From Marinilabiliaceae bacterium JC017 (lineage in GTDB: Bacteria; Bacteroidota; Bacteroidia; Bacteroidales; Marinilabiliaceae): DNA of 64,000 nt. The notes beneath the pieces were generated by a model that did no database searches, was not told the origin of the DNA, and worked only from the letters and a program-made list of their open reading frames with translations. The position numbers and the translations under genes were made by a program. The stretch lies in the NCBI GenBank assembly GCA_004296775.1, contig RHGE01000020.1, forward strand, positions 1 through 64,000, given 5' to 3'. Shown here piece after piece: positions 61,860-64,000 of this stretch (positions are counted from its first letter, which is position 1; each line of letters starts with the position of its first letter).

Positions 61860-63569
61860 TTACATCAATGAATTAAACTCTTTTACTATCTTCTTAATAA
61901 TCTCTTCTGAGATTTCGTTAACAACGCCTTGCTGCATAAGCTTACCCAACTTAGAAGTCTTTTCAGCTACAGGTTTATTCCCATAATCTCCTCCTTTTAT
62001 CTTATCAGCTACTTCCTGATTATCTTTCAAAACAACCGCCAGTTTACTGTAGTTATACACAAGGAGCGTTTTCTTCTTATACTTAAGAACAAATTCAGGA
62101 TGACATCTTGAATTTTCTACCTCCTCTTTACTCGCACCGGTTCCTCCGGCAATAATATTTACACCACCAGGTCCTCCGGCTCCTAACTGGGGATAAATCC
62201 GGTATAAAGATGCCGAACCGGTAATCATCTCCTCAAGGAAACACTCAGTACCTCCGATACTAACAGCGGTTGGATCTGTATACTTCTTCTTAACAAATTT
62301 TCGCCCAAACAATTCGTATGACTGCACATCCTTCACATCAATTTTATCCTTTCCGGATACTTTTCCCAACTTTGCCACATATGTATCTCGTTCATACAAA
62401 TTGAATGATGCAGCTGTTTTATAAGGATCAAATCCGTAAGGACTGCTAAATTCAATAACACCTGGCACTTGTGCACCTTTATTGTTGGTATAAACCATTT
62501 CATATTTATATCCATCAAGTGCCGGAAGCTTACTCAACATACCATAGTCCGGTGTATTTGAAGCATTCGCTAATTGCCTTTTCTGACCATCCTCTATTTG
62601 TGTTTTTAATTCATCAATACTGGTTATTTGATCTAAAACCTCAAGATATTCCGGTTTAATCTCTCCCGGATTAACCACTTGAAGCAAACTCATTAAGTTT
62701 CCAATGGCCACTTTAATGATTTTCTTATTCTCTTTTACATTATCCTTATGCTGTTCCACTTGTGCGTCCCAAAACTCAAAAATGTCTTTGTACTCATTAT
62801 ACAAATCCATTGGGGAGGTTCCTTTACCATACTTATCAAGCAACTCCAGACCTTTTTTATAGGGTGCATCCCAGGCCGACATATCTGCCTTTTTGCTGGA
62901 TTTAAAAGAACTGAGTTTGATTTCCTTTACCTGCTTCTGATAACTTAGTTCTGAATCAACCACCTCTTTAATATTTGCAAAAAACATCGCTAATGCTTGC
63001 TCCTTGACAAAGGCCGATACTTTATTTTTATTTTCGTCGATAAATTTCTCTACGATCTCTCTTTCGGCAATAGCAGCAGTTGGAGAACCAAATTGATCCT
63101 TTAACAAAGGAATATGAACCTCAGCAATAATATCTTTTTCAGCCAACTGAATGGCGTGTGAAAACTTTCCGTTAACCTCAATCTTCCAGTTAAGAGGGAA
63201 AGAATACAGGGCCCGGTAATTGGGGTTATCCGAATCACTGGAAAGATTGACAATTTCCGGATCGTTCAACAACAAAGGCTCACTGAACAATGTCACTGTA
63301 ATATCCGGGTCAGACTCTGAATAGGTGTACCCCTGAATGTCTAAAAATCCTTTAACTGTTTGGCTGTTGTATCCCATCGCGGTTTCAATATCAGGTATAG
63401 TTTCTTTCACCCCATCTGAATTCCACACGCAATTATAAGTCGTAACGCCGGGCATTACAACCATAGGAAGCTGTACATAGTGAATGTCTTTATCCTTATG
63501 AATAATTCGCTGAGAAAACAGCATTGAACAAGTAGACAGCAATACAAATAAGATAAATTTACCTTTCAT
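61860..63569 (-). CDS. Hypothetical secreted protein, 569 aa
   Basis: Sec signal peptide (MKGKFILFVLLSTCSMLFSQ). The mature protein has beta-rich ends and a helical middle (about residues 165-330, Lys/Glu-rich). A GAGGPGGVNIIAGGTG glycine-rich segment lies near residue 470. It ends in LGKLMQQGVVNEISEEIIKKIVKEF, without a recognisable T9SS C-terminal sorting domain. I do not recognise the family; it may be periplasmic. ATG start, single uninterrupted frame. Confidence 0.65.
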   Translation of the reverse strand: MKGKFILFVLLSTCSMLFSQRIIHKDKDIHYVQLPMVVMPGVTTYNCVWNSDGVKETIPDIETAMGYNSQTVKGFLDIQGYTYSESDPDITVTLFSEPLLLNDPEIVNLSSDSDNPNYRALYSFPLNWKIEVNGKFSHAIQLAEKDIIAEVHIPLLKDQFGSPTAAIAEREIVEKFIDENKNKVSAFVKEQALAMFFANIKEVVDSELSYQKQVKEIKLSSFKSSKKADMSAWDAPYKKGLELLDKYGKGTSPMDLYNEYKDIFEFWDAQVEQHKDNVKENKKIIKVAIGNLMSLLQVVNPGEIKPEYLEVLDQITSIDELKTQIEDGQKRQLANASNTPDYGMLSKLPALDGYKYEMVYTNNKGAQVPGVIEFSSPYGFDPYKTAASFNLYERDTYVAKLGKVSGKDKIDVKDVQSYELFGRKFVKKKYTDPTAVSIGGTECFLEEMITGSASLYRIYPQLGAGGPGGVNIIAGGTGASKEEVENSRCHPEFVLKYKKKTLLVYNYSKLAVVLKDNQEVADKIKGGDYGNKPVAEKTSKLGKLMQQGVVNEISEEIIKKIVKEFNSLM

Positions 63570-63925
63570 ATTTTAGCTTTTTAAAAAGTTCATTTCAAAT
63601 ATAAAAAAACAAGCCCTACTAAAAGATGACTATTCTCAATTGATTTCACAAGGTGAAAAATACATATGTCATATTCATGAGCAACATACCTTCAACTGCC
63701 CAATGCATTATGGAAATTTGTATTAATCTTAAACTATACCATTAAACTAACTGTTCTGTCAACAACATTGCCTTCATGCCATCTAAAACTATCGATAATT
63801 AAGCATTTAAACCTGCGAAAAGTTTAATTTATCACTGTTGTTTTTCTTCAAGAAAATAAACTATAAAATTCTCTAAAGAATCTATTCTAATTAAAAAAAC
63901 AGCACCCAGCCTTCTTCTAATTCTA
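63570..63925. other. Intergenic stretch, nothing recognised
   Basis: About 355 bp of AT-rich DNA. No ORF, hairpin or shared repeat was found by eye. Confidence 0.4.
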
Positions 63926-64000
63926 CTATCCCCACTCGGCATAAAACTGTTCCAGGTAAGCTTCCATGAAACCATGTCGCTGTTGAGCCATTTGGCGGCC
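63926..64000 (-). CDS. Partial gene at window edge, C-terminal 24 residues
   Basis: On the minus strand an open frame ends in a TAG at 63926-63928 and reads GRQMAQQRHGFMEAYLEQF before the last residues YAEWG; it continues past the window. The pattern (MAQQRHGFMEAYLEQFYAEW) resembles the C-terminus of HD-domain phosphohydrolase-type proteins of Bacteroidota. Only the tail is visible, so the assignment is a guess. Confidence 0.4.
   Translation of the reverse strand, partial: GRQMAQQRHGFMEAYLEQFYAEWG

Overview
The window is chromosomal DNA from a member of the Bacteroidota, most likely an environmental, gliding or T9SS-secreting lineage near the Marinilabiliales (the order is inference). The evidence is a complete type IX secretion core operon (porP/sprF-gldK-gldL-gldM-gldN), Bacteroidota-restricted families (DUF2723/GT117, DUF6427, DUF6261), TAnnTTTG-type -7 promoter elements, weak ribosome binding sites and AT-rich intergenic DNA.

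Layout. 0.6-4.6 kb: purine nucleoside phosphorylase, an unrecognised 398-aa protein and an MlaE/MlaF lipid-transport pair, all on the minus strand. 4.8-5.8 kb: mannose-1-phosphate guanylyltransferase. 5.9-15.5 kb (minus): the T9SS operon, then an arginase-fold protein with a damaged metal site, then topA. 15.7-18.0 kb: a class A PBP. 18.0-21.3 kb: a gene-poor region with a 21-bp minisatellite, two copies of a ~370-bp non-coding element, a small membrane protein with a possible LytTR-type operator, and a small lipoprotein. 21.4-24.4 kb (minus): rlpA-like, DUF502, MmcQ/YjbR, YraN and LD-carboxypeptidase genes. 24.4-28.7 kb: metG with a structured leader, hflX and tonB. 29-34.3 kb: tRNA-Ala, a flippase-like membrane protein, and a solute-binding lipoprotein beside a hybrid histidine kinase. 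34.5-35.0 kb: a 41-bp minisatellite. 35.5-46.2 kb (minus): an envelope-glycan-like operon (two DUF2723 paralogues, polysaccharide deacetylase, purD, DUF6427, carbamoyltransferase). 46.4-48.6 kb: two tRNA-Gln genes, a sialidase, and a decayed tRNA-Gln 3' end beyond it. 49-51.3 kb: small or hypothetical genes.

The most notable locus is at 51.9-57.5 kb: a compact type VI-B CRISPR-Cas system. A 177-aa membrane accessory protein and a 1110-aa Cas13b with two R-x4-H HEPN motifs lie between two CRISPR arrays. The arrays share the same 36-bp repeat, 30-bp spacers, the same orientation and near-identical 103-bp leaders; their trailing flanks are also related. No adaptation genes are in the window. The operon therefore sits between direct repeats of a whole leader-array-trailer module. 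To its right are a second class A PBP, a PH-domain protein and two hypothetical secreted proteins; the window ends inside a minus-strand gene.

Limits: all identifications come from reading motifs and gene order by eye. No database search, folding or alignment program was run.
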